Source of the DNA: Turnera subulata
Taxonomy: Eukaryota > Streptophyta > Magnoliopsida > Malpighiales > Passifloraceae
Direction: 5' to 3'
Assembly: GCA_028386065.3 (NCBI GenBank)
Contig: JAKUCV010002545.1
Coordinates: 13,299 to 77,298 of the forward strand
DNA: 64,000 nt
The position numbers were made by a program, and so were the translations under genes. The first letter of the stretch is position 1; every line of letters begins with the position of its first letter. Positions 25,570 to 36,447 of the stretch are shown piece after piece. Below the pieces are notes generated by a model. The model searched no databases. It worked only from the letters and a program-made list of their open reading frames with translations, and was not told where the DNA came from.

Positions 25570-25745
25570 AATTTTCATCCGATATCCGGAGTTTTTGGCC
25601 CGACTAATCTGGATTCGACTTGGGTTGCACATCTAGTTATCGTTGCTGAGTTTTGTAATAGAAATTTTTTACATACTCGAGGATTCGTCTCTGAAAGCTC
25701 GCCTAAGCGGAACCGCTTTTCTCTTGTTTGAGACTAGAGGAAACA
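25570..25745 (-). mobile_element. SINE-like repeat copy (reverse orientation)
   Basis: Reading the minus strand gives the tRNA-like head (aagcggttccgcttaggcg), then tatgtaaaaaatttctatt, and a tail with ccagattagtcgggcc and ctccggatatcgg. The module order matches the other SINE copies in the window. Degenerate; no target duplication was found. Confidence 0.5.
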
Positions 25746-26454
25746 GTTCTTTTAATTGCCTAAATGACGGCCCTGATTTCATGTGATAATCTTCTTTAAA
25801 TGATGAAAAGCGCAGGATCAGCTGCCACGTGTAGCTCTGATGGCCGTAAACAAGGAACACGGATCACGGGATGCACATGAAATAGAGGAAAGCGCTGTAG
25901 ATGCTCATCCGCTGCGGGTAAATACACGGAACAATATCATCACCATTCGTGCATGTGAATCTGTGGTTCTGATTAAATCTCCTCCCTCAATTTTAAGAAT
26001 TTTAACCCCTGATATTTTTTGTTTACCTCTTTGTGGTCCAACCATGTTTAATTATATCTCACTTTTTTCTGTGGCTTCATTTTTTTCAAAGATTCCCCTT
26101 TTCTTGTTGTTTTTTTTGCTGTTTTTTGTTGTTTATTTCAATTCTTGGAAAATTGTTTAGCATTGGTGTTACTAGTGTATTTCTCATTTGTCATTTGTCA
26201 ACAACGAATGATTGCTACCTTTTTCTTACGGTGAAGATTTTACATTTGTTGTGGGCTAAAAGACTGGTAAAAGTGTCTTACCTTTTTCACCGAAAAAACA
26301 AATCACAATGTTAATATTACTGTATTTCGTTTAGTAATTTCCAAAAATTGTCAATTTGTTAGGTTTATGCTCACTTTCCTTCATCCCAAACAAAGTAGTT
26401 GAAGAGAAGAGGGTGGGGAGACGGAAGAAACGAGTAGTTTCCTTTTTTTTTTTT

Positions 26455-26600
26455 TTTCTTCGGAGGGATTTGGAACTTTAGTCCACTAATTCGGACTCGA
26501 CCCGGGTAGTGCACTTAATTATAGTGGATAAGTCTCTTAATAAAAAATTTTTACATACACGAACCAATGTAAGACCTTACTTAAGCAAAAAAAAGAAAAT
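26455..26600 (-). mobile_element. SINE-like repeat copy (reverse orientation)
   Basis: Contains the family body in reverse: actaattcggactcgacccg, gtagtgcacttaattatag, then aaaaaatttttacatacacg. More degenerate than the copy at 25570. Confidence 0.45.
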
Positions 26601-26782
26601 AGTAGACAATCAAGTCTCTTGCAACTGACCAACCCACATTAATAGAAAAGAGTAGTTTCTTTTAGAAAGAATTATTATTCTATAACTTATCTTATTGTTT
26701 GTCACTTCTTTCTTAATTGTTGATGCTTACAATAATTAATTAAAAATTCTAATTAGCATGTAGTAACACTTGCAAAAATGTT

Positions 26783-27213
26783 GTATATATATAAGAATTA
26801 AAATATAAAAATATAGTTGCATACCATATAGCTCTCACTGTGTCTTTACTCTTTAAAACGCCAAAAGCTTCTCTTCTCTTTTTTTTCATTCTCCAGTTTT
26901 TCTCTGTCCCCTACATCTCTTTCCAAGTCCTCTGTCAAACTAGCTAGTTAGTGTAGTAGCTGTAGTACCTAGTACCCTTCTCTCTAAACAGTCACCACCA
27001 AATTACATTCTTCCTTTGCAACTGATCAGCCATGACCACCTATATCATCATCTAACTGTTAGTTAGTCAACAAAACACAAAGACAAGAAACTATATGCAT
27101 ATGTTGCTCTCCTTTTCTTGTCTTTAATGAGACAAAAACAAGAACACACACACAAAAGAAAGAAAGGAAGAAAGAATACAGAGAAAGACAAAGAGTAGAG
27201 AAGATCATTAAAT
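26783..27213 (+). promoter_or_regulatory. Core promoter and leader of the small membrane-protein gene
   Basis: A TATA-like tatatatataag lies at about 26784-26795, followed by a CT-rich leader. Three upstream ORFs precede the main start: 27031-27054 (8 codons), about 27095-27127 (11 codons) and 27128-27199 (24 codons). All terminate before the main ATG at 27214. The transcription start is inferred, so an unknown subset of these is in the mRNA. Confidence 0.45.
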
Positions 27214-30200
27214 ATGGGTGTGGAAGATAGCTGGGGAGCAGCAGTGGCGCCACCACCGGCGGTGGTGGTGCCATCTGATTTGGAAAGAGATGAGCAATGG
27301 AGACATTTTGATAACTCAGTGAATGCAGTGTCTTTTGGGTTCGTGGCCACTGCTATTCTGATATCCATGTTCCTTGTTATGGCCATCTTTGAGAGGTTTC
27401 TTAGACCAAGATCCTCATTGCCTTCCTCCTCCTCCTCTGCAACCACTAGGCCTTATATTCATGATCATGACCATCATCATCATCCTCATCAAGCTGATCT
27501 TGAAGCACCAGTGTTGTTCCATGGAAAGCTTGCCTACCCTTCTCCAAAGGTACCCTCTCTATGTTCTCTTTTCATTTCTCTATATGTTACTGGTATAGAA
27601 TCTATAGATAGCTAGCTAAAACATGATTTTCTTTGCATGGTTAGTTTTAATCTCTTTGTTAACCCACTGTGAGTGATGATGATGATGAAGGAGGAGGAGA
27701 TGGAGAAAGTAAAGTTATTAACAGATTGGAAATGGATTTTTGTGGTTATAATAGCAAGTGAAGCATCATTTAGCAGTACTTCTTTTAACTTTCTCTGTTC
27801 ATGCCTTGTGGTAACTTTCTTTTCTTTCTTTTTGGGTATCTGCAGAGGTGCAATGAGTGTAATGTCAGCATGAGCGTGACTGTTCCTTTTTTCTCTTTTT
27901 GTTTGTAATCATGGTTTTATATTTGGACTGTTTCACTGGGAAAATTGAATCATATCTTTCTGTTTTCTCTTTTGTCTTTCTCTAAAGAATCTTTTTGTGT
28001 CATCTCTCCCATCCATAGTTACTTATATATGGTCCATTACCATGGTTTTGTTTCTGGGTTTGCAAATAATAAGCATAAGAAGTTTCTGAAAAATGAGAAA
28101 AAAACAAGGGAAAGAAGTAGACATTGAATATGGCAGGATTCAATCATGTCACTAAATCCTAGTAATAAAGCTTGAAAATACTTTATTTTTATCCAAAAAC
28201 ATAAGGAACTTGATTGAATTTTTGTCTGTAAGGAAAAGATTTTCCTTTGTCAGTCTATATATCATAAATGAAACCAAACTGACAGCCTGCTACTTGAAGT
28301 CTTGGACATGCCTCCAGATTCTAGCTAGCTGGTCGGGTGATATATATTTTTATTAATTTCTTCTGTAATTATAGGCAGTGTTTTGAGTTAATCAGAATTT
28401 ACAGCACATAATTTTTGAGATCACAAAGCATCTTAGTTCATCATAGAAAGTGTTATCTGCACTCATAAAAACTTGAGGTGAAAATATTGATGAAAGTTTG
28501 TACTTTAATGATGATGTTTTCACTAAGTATGTTTAGAATATATGGGGATTAATAGTTTCTGGCATGGAAATAATAAGGTAAAAGACAAGGTGATCATTTG
28601 ACATTTATACTTTGGCAGATAGATTTTTCCTCTCTCTTATCTTTCTTAGTCCTTCAGCTGATTAAACTTAATTGATGGAAAAGATCATATTAAAAATTAA
28701 ATGAATCATCATTTCTGTGGAGCATGACTAGGATTCTTTGGAATGTACTATGTCATATAAACAATGCATAAGGCAACCTCATTATTAATATAAAAATTCT
28801 TGGGATAAACAGTTAACTCATATCCCACTGCAACTTTTATATTGTCACTGACAACTTCAATTAGTACCATTTTTTCACAACATTAGCACTAAACCAGAGG
28901 AGATTAAATTAGCATTGCTTTGTTTTAGACTGGAGAGGTTTTTCACTATTTAATGGTGAGTGTTATGCATCATATAGTATCTAGTAGTGAGGTGGTTTGC
29001 TCTATCATAAAGCAAGGAAGGTTATAACAAAGAAACAGATCTTGCTTCTTCCATTGGTGTTTCCAGTTGTCTCCATTATCCAATCTCATTCTCTTTTTGT
29101 CTACATTCTGATTCTTTCTTCTTCCAATTATGTGTGTAACAGAAGCATGAATTCAATGAATATATCTATTTGTTTAACCTTAGTTTCATAGGACTAAAGG
29201 GTCCACTATATTTCACCATATCATGTGATTTTTGTCTTCAGTGTCCTAGCAAACAGGTCAACTAGCACTCACCCTAAGTTTGTTTTCTCTTTTCTAGCTA
29301 ACCCCTCAAATCCCTGAATTTTGGTGCGTAAAACAATTGTAAAGCTATCAATAATGCATGGAGAGATGTGTGATTTATTTTTTAGAAGATCTTTCAAGAT
29401 CAGTTGGCTTTAGAAAAAGAGAAAAAAAAAAACTCTGCTAAAATTAAACCTGTCGTTGACAATCTCACATTTCTGCCATCCCTAGGTTTGTCCCATACCT
29501 TTGAATGCAACTGAACATGTATAGACAACATGGTCAAGTTTTTCAAGCCAAACTTTTGTTTGCTTTGCCAACTATCACTTGCTGTTGGCCAACATTTTCA
29601 TCAGCTGATGTGATGCTGTCTGTGAAGAAGTATGTCTTTTGAACCATATAATATAAAGTATCCCTACAGTTATCTGCAATTCAAAAGAAAAAAAATAAAC
29701 AGGCACTTGGTTATGTGCCTATTGATTGCCATTCTCCATTGCTCCCCTACCCTCTACAGCTCAAACGTGGTATACCAGTTCAATTGATGATTATGTCCCA
29801 TATGTGATAGTACCATTTCTAAAGCTAATGTGCATATAGATTAGCATATTTGTGGCATGGGATGGAATGATATCTCAAGCTTTTCCACCCATAATATTCC
29901 TTATTGACTTTGGATTTCTTTTTCATCCCTTGATTAGTGGAAGGGGAGGATATATCATATATGATATCCAGGGGATAATGGTAGTACTAATGTAGTGCCT
30001 ATCAGTGGCTAATAGGAACAATTATTGTCTCTACTTCCACTACTTTGTTTTATCCTCGTATCTTTAAGCAAATACTGGTATCTTAAGAATGACAAAGTAT
30101 ACCCTTTTTGTCTCTTTTGGCATGCCACAGGCAACTATTCTCAGCTCAACTACTCACATAAAAAAAATTGCTTGGAGATTATATGCTCAACCCCACACCT

Positions 30201-30690
30201 CTCTCAATTAATTATCTAATTCTTAAAACTTATGTCATAGAATTTGATTAAAAACTTGTTTCTACTAATCATTGAACTTGAATTAATTAAAGGACTACAC
30301 CATATGGTCATTGTCTCAGGTTCGAGTCACGCCTTCGATTAGTATAAAAAAGAATGAACATTGTTTATACTGCATAATTCCACAGTTGTTGCATTGCCTT
30401 GTTAAGGAATTTAGTGAACTATTCCATCCTTAAATCTGTATGTCATTCTTTGGTCTTAGATTACAAATTCTGATTTTTAACTTTCTTTGTTTACTTTGTT
30501 TCAGATGACTTTCTATTCCAAAGGGGTATCAGTGTTAATGCCTGGTGAGAACACCCCAACCTTCCTGGCACACCCAGCCCCACCATCACCCTGTCCTCCT
30601 GAGCCCATAGTACAGCCCTTGCATCAACATAGCCTTGCCTCAGTTTCTTCTCTGCTTCAAAATCCAAGCTGGAATCCTAATCTGAGATGA
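27214..30690 (+). CDS. Small single-pass membrane protein of an uncharacterised plant family (2 exons)
   Basis: Exon 1 is 27214-27549, ending CCAAAG|GTACCC. Exon 2 is 30505-30690, beginning TTTCAG|ATGACT. The join is in phase and encodes 173 residues. Residues 22-37 (DLERDEQWRHFDNSVN) lead into one membrane segment (about 38-59, AVSFGFVATAILISMFLVMA), then FERFLRP, a Ser-rich and His-rich linker (HDHDHHHH at 83-90), GKLAYPSPK, and a conserved tail (GVSVLMPGENTPTFLAHPAP). From memory this matches an uncharacterised, proline-rich plant family of similar size and two-exon structure. Function is unknown. The long 5' leader and 3-kb intron suggest regulation at RNA level. Confidence 0.85.
27550..30504 (+). 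other. Long intron (2.95 kb) of the small membrane-protein gene
   Basis: AT-rich with a GT donor and a pyrimidine-rich TTTGTTTCAG acceptor. It includes a (GAT)n-like stretch near 27676 and a SINE-like scrap at about 30295-30360 (ggttcgagtcacg and gattagtataaa). No internal gene was recognised. Confidence 0.7.
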
Positions 30691-33149
30691 TGATTATATG
30701 TAATTAAGTAGGCAACATAAATTTTTTTGTCCTTTCAGTATATTTCTTATAGTCATACATATCTATCTTCTATGATTATTGCAACTCAATGCAAGCTGCC
30801 TCAAATTGCTCCTTTGACAGCCTTTTCATTTCTATATCTCTCCTCTGACTGCATAGTTAAAAAAAATTACTTGGGCCACAAGGAGACACTTATATCCTGG
30901 GCCCAATGTCAAGGTCTTAAAGTCTAAAGGGGGTCCTCTGTTAACCCTTTTTTTGGGCTTACTGTATTTGGGTTGGGGTAGTATAGATCTAATCTATAGT
31001 TTCTGGAAGAAGAGACCATTATTGAATAGGGTTTTTAAGGGGAAATAAAAATCAAGGAATGCCCTATCCAGAAAGTTACTTAAAAGTGATCCTGAAAGAC
31101 ACTGTGTTCAGCATTTGATTTTCTTTTTCCCATTTCTTTTTTCAAGGTAACTTTGGTTACAATTTGTCAGGTCTTTCCAATCCAATAACTACTAGATTCT
31201 AGACTGGACTTATAAAAGCCTATAAAGAAAAGGAGAGGGGAAACTGGTAGATGAATAAATCCTTATTCCACGATGTGCCAATGATGGGCCTTTTTGTTAT
31301 TCAGTACTAACCGTTTTGCTTTAAGAAGAATGAGCCAATTGCAGCAGTTGGAATTGCTGGTTTGATTATTTTGCCATGAGAATAAAACATCAATCATTAC
31401 ATTTGAGAAAGGTATATATGTTTTGGTCAGTTTTCCACATGCATCTACATCCTTGATGATCTGTACCCTTTTGTTTGTGGTAGACAAGTCGAATTACGGC
31501 ATCTGTTGGGATACTATTTAAATATATATAAAAAAGAGAGACAGTGCTAGATATTATTAAATATTTTGTTTAAAAATGTAATGGAAATTGAATTAATCAG
31601 GATTTTAGAGACAAACCAGTCTTTATTTTTGCACATGTTACCTTTGAATCAATACAGGTTTAATGCTACCCTAATTGTCAATGCTGATTAAATTTGATCT
31701 CTGGAAAAGGTGACAATGACTTATGGTAACCAATTAGTTGTGACTGGTGTGCACTTTATGATGATATCTAAGGCAGTTCTTCTACCCCCCACCCCAACTT
31801 GCCTCTGTGTGCAAAGAGCTATAAGAACCTACCAACTAGAAAGAGACTATCCATTAAAGTGGTCCAGATTTCCTAATTCAGGGCATAAATGCAGGATTTT
31901 TTGGTTGTCTTTCAAAAAACACCAATTTGATTTTGGCACCCACATTCTTCAGTCATCACAGTGAGGTGGAGCCACGTCTTAAGATGAGCTCAAAATTTTG
32001 ATCGTAAAGTATATGACCTTGTAAACTATACGTAGAACATTTCATTTCCAGTCTATAGATTCTTGGTCTGGAGAATGGTGAATTGTAGTGAGTGAAGAAC
32101 ATGAAAAGAATTTTTGTGGCCAAATATTTTAACTTTGGTTTCCAAAATAGGTTACATAATTGACCCACAACTGAAATTTTTTCCAGCTGGGCCATTGGCA
32201 CCAAGATCATTGCCATATGCCAAAATATACCTTTGATTTTTCAATTAATCACTTACTTGCTCACGGTCAATAATTCCTCAGGCTCCAGCGATGCCACTAT
32301 GAAATATATATACACTTCAAGGTATATCTTTCATCTCCCTCCTGTTTTTTTTCCAACTGTATGGGCCAATGATGAAAAATAATTTTCTTGTCGTTTGAGG
32401 AATAAAAAAAAGTAAGAAGAATAAAAAACAACAAGTGTTGGTAGCTAAGCTGGGGGATCTGCATATCACTAGGCAATCTCCATTAGGTGAGAAAGACATT
32501 GATTATGTTAGTTTTAAAAGACTGGTTCAAATGCTTTTGGAAACTAATTAACTTCAAAGATAAGTGTTCTTCAAAGTCAAGAAAGACAATTCTCTATAGC
32601 TGATTAGTTTAATAACAAGTTAAGATGCCCGCATAGAAGACAAGTAGAAGAAGATATTAAACTAAAAATGGTGATATGAAGATCTGTTTGTGGAACAAAA
32701 GACAAGAACAATGAAAGATATGAGAAAGATGACATAGAAGAAAGGACAAAAATAATCTACAGGATTCAATTTGGTCCATTTGGATGAGATAGGAAGAAAA
32801 TGAGAGGTGACATATAGCTCCAAATTTGTGAACTGCAAAATACAACTAAAAAGGGTGAAAGATATTAATCTTGGGATAATATTCATGCAGGGGAATAGTG
32901 AACTCAAATAAAAAAGAAGAAGATGAAGATTTCTTGCACTAAAGAATACCAATTTAACAGGATTAATTGGGTTTATGTGAAAGGAAAAAGGATTGCTATG
33001 GGGTTCAATCCATTAATATTGCGTGCACTGCAACAATTTCACCTTTTGATTTGTACGTGTACCACTTGATAATTAATTTCTTTTTTCTTTTGATCGATTA
33101 GCACTTGATAATTTCAAAGTTATAAAGACTAGTGAGTATAGTTTTTTTT
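30691..33149. other. Intergenic spacer
   Basis: The first part is the likely 3'UTR of the preceding gene. The rest is AT-rich with only short unconserved reading frames on both strands. No element ends were recognised. Confidence 0.5.
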
Positions 33150-33640
33150 GGTTTCACATTCGGTATCTAGAGATTTACCCCGAACATGGTTGTAAAACCC
33201 AGACCGGCCCGACCGGTTGAACCCGGGTAACCATGACCCGAAGACAATTCTGGGTTTTTTACTCTTCCGGATTGTACTCTTAAAAAAACCGGCCGGGTCA
33301 TGACGGGTTCTTTGGTTTTTTCCGGTTTATTGACCCATTCTGGTTTTTTTAGGGTTAAAACCGCGACCCGAAGACAATTCTGGGTTTTTTATCCCTTCGT
33401 GTATGCAGATCCAGTTGAACCCCGGTTAACCTCTAAAACCGCGAGCCGACCGCTGAAATAGATCAATGGCCGGGCCGGGTTTTATAACCTTGACCCCGAC
33501 TAATCTGGATTGATCCGGGTCACGCACCTACGTATGGTAGGTGAATCTCCCAATGAGGATTTTCTGCATACATGCCTCAAACCCGAAACCTCACCTCAGC
33601 GGAACCAATTCGCTTACGGTCTAGTGAGCATAGTTTTTAT
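33150..33640 (-). mobile_element. SINE-like repeat split by a MITE
   Basis: Two SINE halves in reverse orientation flank the MITE at 33186-33492. The left half ends at …ttaccccgaac; the right half resumes accccgactaatctggattg, then gggtcacgcacctacg, gtaggtgaatctcccaatg, and the tRNA-like head (in reverse, aagcgaattggttccgctg). Joined, they make one continuous SINE of the family also seen at about 17830 and 25570. Confidence 0.6.
33186..33492. mobile_element. MITE (307 bp) inserted in a SINE
   Basis: Terminal inverted repeats ggttgtaaaaccc and, in reverse complement, ggttataaaaccc (one mismatch). The flanks accccgaac (33177-33185) and accccgact (33493-33501) look like an 8-9 bp target duplication. 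The interior is rich in ccgg/cccggg and holds two copies of acccgaagacaattctgggt about 130 bp apart. No coding sequence. Confidence 0.75.
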
Positions 33641-36055
33641 TATAAATGAATCCTTAATACTTCTGACCCACATTTGTATAATTTTTCCTGTTAAAACAGA
33701 TATAAGTATGTTAAATGGATAAAGCAAAAGCATCTTTATTTCTTAATCTTTTTTTTGGACCCACTTTATTTCTTAATCCAATCAAGCGAAAGCGAAAGCC
33801 ATTCTTGATATTAGCCGAAGAAAAAAGGGAAAGCAATTCTTTATAGTGGACCACACTATCTTATAGTACACTTGTCAATGGGAGATTGGATTTTTATTGG
33901 TCATTTTTCTAGAGCAAATTAAAAAGCAAACTCACCTCATACAAATACAATACAAAGAACATCCATCCATGTGGTGGTGACCCATTACACCTAATCACCA
34001 TAGCAAGAAGAACAAAATATATGAATTTGTATTGATTGGAGGATGGAGACAACTTGATACAGTATTAAAAACATGGGAGAGGAGGAGCATATAACTGTTA
34101 AACATCATATGTATATATATATGTTCCAATTGAGAGGGACTTAGCAACCTTATTAATTGCTAAGCACCCTTATCAAGTTGTCATTTTTTGTCTTTCGTTA
34201 GATGCCACAAATGTTATTTTCATTGAACCTTGAGTATCCATTAGTGTCAATTCAATCTTGGGTCAATTGTTTCGTCAATTAATAGTTAGTAGATGTTATG
34301 GCAACGGCAGTAGTCCATTGGCCCTTTTTGGATCAAGTGTTGTTGATAGATAATGTTTGACGATGGATGAATATATATCCATTTTTTTGAATAAATTAAG
34401 ATGCATGGCACCTGAAAAAGACATATATAGTCTTTTCAAATTTTTGGAAAATATCTATTGATTGGTTCCACGTCTTGTTTTATCAAATTTATTAGAGAGT
34501 CTCTATTCCTCAATTCCATTCACGTGTGGGATGAAAAATTTGTCATCTACTAAATAGCATTTTTTTTAAAAAAAAATTTGTGGTTGCATTCCTCAACTGA
34601 TTTTTTTCGTAAATTAATCAAAAAAAGGATAATTTACGTGCAATTTTTTACTCCCAAAAAAAAAGATAAAGCAATTTAGCAATCGATCAAAACCTTTAAA
34701 ATATGGAAATAATAACATGACAAATAATGAGGGGGAAAGGAATTTAGAAGTAAATAAAATTTCTTTATAAAAGGACTAAGGAATTCATGAACTACCCATT
34801 AGTTGATGACAAGCCTACGTACGGTTTATGTTTAGTGAGGTAACCCAATAATTAATCATGCATTAACTAATTTATTATTATATTATTTTGGGACAAAAGA
34901 TAATTAAAACTTCTTGGAGGTGGTGATGTTGACAAATCATGCACCAAGTTAAGAGCAAGCATGCACTAAATATTCCTTATGTTTTTGGTCGGTGACTATC
35001 CGGTAGAAATCGAGAGATTCTATATGATTGAATAATGACAGCTACTAGCTAGGGCTTATATATGTATACATATTAAAATATAGATTTTATATAATTTATA
35101 TATTAAAAGCAAACTGCCTAGCTTTTGATGCACAAATTCTTCCATTTCTTTTTTCAAGTCTTTCTTGATTCTTGGCCGTTGAAAGGGATAAAAAAAAGGA
35201 GATGTATTTTTGCTTTTTCAAAAGCAACTTTTTTTTTTTTTGATGAAATTCAAAAGCAACTTTTGTGACTTTTAGATTTGGAATTTTTTGCTATAGCTTG
35301 AGTGTTCATGACAAAGGGTGGCGTAACGGTCCTCAATCCCCCTCCTTCATGTGAACACGCAATGAACACCAAGTGGATAATGAGATCACCTCTTGCAAGC
35401 AACATCAAGTTTTGCCCTTTTTTTTTCTTAATATCTGACCTAATTCGAGATTAAGTGGTATTGAGGTCGTCTTTAACACTGAAGGTCTCGAATTTAATTA
35501 AATTCCCTCTCAAAAGAAACTATTCAGACACAAGTACATAAACGTACTAGTTTTCATCAATTCCCACATTATTTGTTTAATCCAAGAAGGTTTTGATCTT
35601 TACCAGGGTGGCCTAAAGAGAAAAGAGGCCATGAACATTGCATTGATTAGTGTTAAAAAGTTAATCCCATCATTGATAGTAACAATCTTTATCAAACAAA
35701 TTACAAATACACATACATATATATATATATACATATATATACATTGATGAAAAAAGTAATTGTAGAAGAGAAGTGCAACACATACCATCTTAATACTACT
35801 CAGATACTACTCTGATACACATTTAATTTCGAAAATCTGATGGAATCAGATACATTAGTGCCGGTATGATGGTACCAACACAGGTATATATTTACATGAT
35901 TTCTTATGTGACTTTGCTCACAAAGCCACCAAAATTTGTACTGGTTATTGTTCTTTATAAGTTATGAAATGGTCAAAACATTCCATTATTTTACAGCCAT
36001 GCAAGCCACTTTTTTCCAAAGACAACTACCCCACCACACCGCACCTCCCATGTAC
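33641..36055. other. Intergenic spacer
   Basis: AT-rich. A SINE-like scrap (aagtggtattgaggtcg… aaggtctcgaattta) lies at about 35440-35510. A (TA)n microsatellite lies at about 35717-35745. No gene was recognised. Confidence 0.5.
35717..35745. repeat. (TA)n microsatellite
   Basis: An interrupted tatata run with two acat breaks. Confidence 0.85.
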
Positions 36056-36068
36056 AGAACAGAAAAAA

Positions 36069-36121
36069 CCTGTCTCTCTCCCATCACAACCTGTCTCTCT
36101 CCCATCACAACCTGTCTCTCT
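36069..36121 (+). repeat. 21-bp tandem repeats in the half-LINE leader
   Basis: cctgtctctctcccatcaca-a repeats at 36069-36089 and 36090-36110, with a third partial at 36111. A variant (catcacaaactgtctctctc) follows at about 36160, and a doubled acgtgctacagtg at about 36187-36215. The position suggests promoter monomers of the element. Confidence 0.8.
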
Positions 36122-36447
36122 TCAGAGAATATCTTTTGGGGATTCTAAAAATTCATTCCCATCACAAACTGTCTCTCTCCCGTGACCACGTGCTACAGTG
36201 ACTACGTGCTACAGTGCCTCGTCCAGGAAACATATCCCGTGACCAGCTTCTTCTCCGACGAGAGGTAACATGGCGTGAGGCTCGAGCTTCCTCGCCGTGT
36301 GAAGCCTCGCGACCGGAGCTCGCCACCACGATCCACCATCACCGAACCTGCAACGACCAGCCAAGCTTGAAGACGACTGAGACTTCACGCGCCGCGCCAC
36401 AGGCGCGCGTGCAGGCCCCTGTCCCCAGATCCCCTGTAGCAGTGGCC

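Noticed and set aside
36214..36447. A longer ORF1 beginning at 36214
   Set aside because: The codon there is GTG; the first in-frame ATG with good context is at 36448. The upstream stretch is probably leader.
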